The notes under the pieces: model-generated
The model's input: only the letters and a program-made list of their open reading frames with translations
The model's database searches: none
What the model was told of the DNA's origin: nothing
Program-made: the position numbers and the translations under genes
Assembly: GCA_005879795.1 (NCBI GenBank)
Contig: VBKJ01000153.1
Coordinates: 1-35,408 of the forward strand
DNA: 35,408 nt
Reading direction: 5' to 3'
Source of the DNA: Deltaproteobacteria bacterium
GTDB lineage: Bacteria > Desulfobacterota > Binatia > DP-6
Part shown: positions 33,320 to 35,408 of the stretch, piece by piece
Position numbering within the stretch: position 1 is the first letter of the stretch
How the letters are laid out: each line of letters starts with the position of its first letter

Positions 33320-34689
33320 ACGTCTTCCTGCAGGGCAACTTCGCTCCCTGGCGCATGGAGGGCGTGGCCGGGGACCTCGAGGTCAGCGGCCGGATTCCCC
33401 GGGAGCTGAACGGCACCTACTACCGCAACGGACCGAACCCGGCCTTCGAGCCGCCCGGGCGCTACCACTGGTTCGACGGCGACGGCATGATCCACGCCGT
33501 CACGCTCGCCGATGGGCGCGCGCACTACCGCAACCGCTACGTGCTGAGCGCCGGCCTGAAGGAGGAGCGCGCCGCCGGCCGCGGGCTCTTCTCGGGGCTC
33601 CTCGACATCGACCCGAGCGAGGCGCCGCGCTTCAAGAACACCGGCAACACGAACATCGTGTGGCACGCCGGGCGACTGCTCGCGCTGATGGAGGCCGCCT
33701 TCCCGACGCGCATGGAGCCGCGCACCCTCGAGACGCTCGGCGAGTTCGACTTCGACGGGCGGCTGGTCGGGGCCATGACCGCGCATCCGAAGATGGACCC
33801 CGAGACGGGCGAGATGCTCTTCTTCGGCTACTCGCCCTTCCCGCCCTGGCTCCAGTACCACGTCGCCGACCGCGACGGACGGCTCGTGCGCAGCGAGGTG
33901 ATCGACGTCGCCTGGCCGTCGATGATCCACGATTTCGCGATCACGAGGGACCACGTCGTCTTCATCCTCTGCCCGCTCGTCTTCAGCTTCGAGAACATGG
34001 CGGAGCGCGGCGGCGCCTTCTCCTGGGAGCCCGAGCGCGGCACGCGGCTCGGTGTCATGCCGCGGAGCGGCGGCAACGTCGACGTGCGCTGGTTCGAGAC
34101 CGAGGCGTCGTACGTCTTCCACCCCATGAACGCCTTCGCCGACGGCGACGCGATCGTGCTCGACGTGGCGCGCTACGGGCAACTCGACTTCATGAACCCC
34201 CGGGCGGCGGCGAACCCGAGCTACCGCAACGAGAACGCGGCTCGCATGCACCGCTGGCGCATCGATCTCCGCGCCGGCGGCGTCAAGTCGACGCCGCTCG
34301 ACGACATCATCACGGAGTTCCCGCGGGTCGACGAGCGCCTCGTCGGCCGGCGCCACCGCTTCGGCTACACGGCGGCGCGCGAGCCCGAGCTCAGCGACGG
34401 CGCCGAGCCACTCTGGACCGCGGTGAAGAAATACGACCTCGAACGCGGCACCGCCGAGACCCGGCGCTTCGGCGCCGAGAACGGCGTCGGCGAGCCACTC
34501 TTCGTCCCGCGCAGCGAGGGCGCGGCCGAGGACGACGGCTGGGTACTGGTGCTCGCCTACGACCACGCGCGCAACACGAGCGATTTCTACATCCTGGACG
34601 CACGCAACGTGGGCGGCGAGCCCGTGGCCGTCGTCCACCTCCCGCACCGCGTGCCCTACGGCTTCCACGGCAACTGGGTGGCGGCATGA
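33295..34689 (+). CDS. Carotenoid cleavage oxygenase family protein
   Basis: 464 residues. Seven-bladed propeller family signature: [54 protein letters not shown]. Four iron-binding His are visible in [36 protein letters not shown] and YGFHGNWV (end). Non-haem Fe(II) dioxygenase that splits a C=C in carotenoids, retinoids or stilbene-like compounds. Overlaps the TetR gene and (ATGA) a luciferase-like oxidoreductase. A substrate relation to the TetR ligand is inferred. Confidence 0.92.
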   Translation: MVRRESEVNVFLQGNFAPWRMEGVAGDLEVSGRIPRELNGTYYRNGPNPAFEPPGRYHWFDGDGMIHAVTLADGRAHYRNRYVLSAGLKEERAAGRGLFSGLLDIDPSEAPRFKNTGNTNIVWHAGRLLALMEAAFPTRMEPRTLETLGEFDFDGRLVGAMTAHPKMDPETGEMLFFGYSPFPPWLQYHVADRDGRLVRSEVIDVAWPSMIHDFAITRDHVVFILCPLVFSFENMAERGGAFSWEPERGTRLGVMPRSGGNVDVRWFETEASYVFHPMNAFADGDAIVLDVARYGQLDFMNPRAAANPSYRNENAARMHRWRIDLRAGGVKSTPLDDIITEFPRVDERLVGRRHRFGYTAAREPELSDGAEPLWTAVKKYDLERGTAETRRFGAENGVGEPLFVPRSEGAAEDDGWVLVLAYDHARNTSDFYILDARNVGGEPVAVVHLPHRVPYGFHGNWVAA

Positions 34690-35408
34690 TCCGCTTCGGC
34701 CTGAACGTCGGCTACTCGGGCGCGCAGCTCGCGGTCGACATGGACCTCGTGCGCGAGGCCGAGCGCCTCGGCTTCCACTCGGTGTGGACGGCGGAGGCGT
34801 ACGGCTCGGACGCGGTGACCCCGCTCGCCTGGATCGGCGGGCAGACGAGCAAGATCCACCTCGGCGCGGCGATCATGCAGATGTCGGCGCGCACGCCGGC
34901 CATGACGGCATCGACCGCGACCTCGCTCGACCAGCTCTCGGGCGGCCGCTTCCTCTTGGGGCTCGGCGTCTCCGGCCCGCAGGTGGTCGAGGGGTGGCAC
35001 GGGCAGCCCTTCGGCAAGCCGCTCACGCGCACGCGCGAGTACATCGAGATCGTGCGCGCGATCTGGGCCCGCGAGCGCCCGCTCGAGCACCAGGGCGAGC
35101 ACTACCAGATCCCGTATCGCGGCCCGGGCGCGACCGGTCTCGGGAAGCCGCTGCGCTCGATCCTCCACGGGCGCCAGATCCCCATCTACATCGCCGCCAC
35201 GCGGTCGAAGAGCGTGGCACAGGCGGCCGAGATCGCCGACGGCTGGCTCGCGGTCTGGTACTCGCCCTACCGCACCGGCTTCTACCGCGACGCGCTCGAG
35301 TCGGGCTTCCGGCGCGCGGGTGGCGGGAAGTCGCTCGCCACCTTCGACGTGGCGCCCGCCGTCACCGTGATCCAGGGCGACGACGTGCAGGCCTGCCTCG
35401 ACTTCGTG
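34686..35408 (+). CDS. Luciferase-like F420-dependent oxidoreductase (runs off the window)
   Basis: 241 residues to the edge; the 3' end is missing. [78 protein letters not shown] and [20 protein letters not shown] are typical of the luciferase-like monooxygenase superfamily, F420-using branch. FMN use cannot be excluded. Start overlaps the oxygenase stop by ATGA, so it belongs to the TetR operon. Substrate unknown. Confidence 0.88.
   Translation, partial: MIRFGLNVGYSGAQLAVDMDLVREAERLGFHSVWTAEAYGSDAVTPLAWIGGQTSKIHLGAAIMQMSARTPAMTASTATSLDQLSGGRFLLGLGVSGPQVVEGWHGQPFGKPLTRTREYIEIVRAIWARERPLEHQGEHYQIPYRGPGATGLGKPLRSILHGRQIPIYIAATRSKSVAQAAEIADGWLAVWYSPYRTGFYRDALESGFRRAGGGKSLATFDVAPAVTVIQGDDVQACLDFV

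Overview
High-GC (about 70% by eye) bacterial chromosome segment with tight, often overlapping genes. The mix (NtrC-type sigma-54 activator, NusG paralogue, type IV pilin, two CaiB/BaiF CoA-transferases, two thiolase/DUF35 pairs, carotenoid oxygenase, F420-type luciferase-like oxidoreductase, Grx4-BolA) resembles uncultivated deltaproteobacteria-like soil lineages such as Binatota. That assignment is an inference from gene content, not from a marker gene. No RNA gene, insertion sequence or CRISPR array was seen.

Region A (1-13.7 kb, all minus strand, transcribed right to left) looks like one long operon. It opens with a canonical sigma-54 promoter (13717-13732) and a NusG paralogue, then one or two tiny proteins, a polytopic GT-C-type glycosyltransferase, four alkaline-phosphatase-superfamily hydrolases (one cytosolic-looking, one lipoprotein, one membrane-anchored sulfatase-like, one cytosolic-looking) with a CobW-type metallochaperone among them, a GT4 glycosyltransferase, a PdxA2-like dehydrogenase and the start of a DUF1537 kinase. 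Most junctions are ATGA/GTGA overlaps.

Region B (14.0-17.3 kb) holds an NtrC-family response regulator with an intact GAFTGA loop, a histidine-kinase-like protein with a degraded ATPase domain, and a small coiled-coil protein preceded by a second sigma-54 promoter almost identical to the first. An HU gene with a palindrome inside its promoter faces away. The simplest model is that regulator B switches on operon A through sigma-54 and the NusG paralogue then lets polymerase read through the 13-kb operon.

Region C (17.5-23.5 kb) contains a PEGA-like lipoprotein, nitroreductase, DUF35-thiolase pair, YdcF-like protein, Grx4-BolA pair, SPFH protein with a small membrane partner on a probably leaderless promoter, and a type IV pilin with a third sigma-54 promoter.

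Region D (23.9-35.4 kb) is acyl-CoA/secondary metabolism: amidohydrolase plus double zinc-ribbon protein; a minus-strand operon of a fused double CoA-transferase, an Ltp2-like thiolase fold without its catalytic Cys, and DUF35; a GAF-GAF-GGDEF diguanylate cyclase; a VOC-like protein; a CoA-transferase; and a TetR - carotenoid oxygenase - luciferase-like oxidoreductase operon with a clear TetR-type operator.
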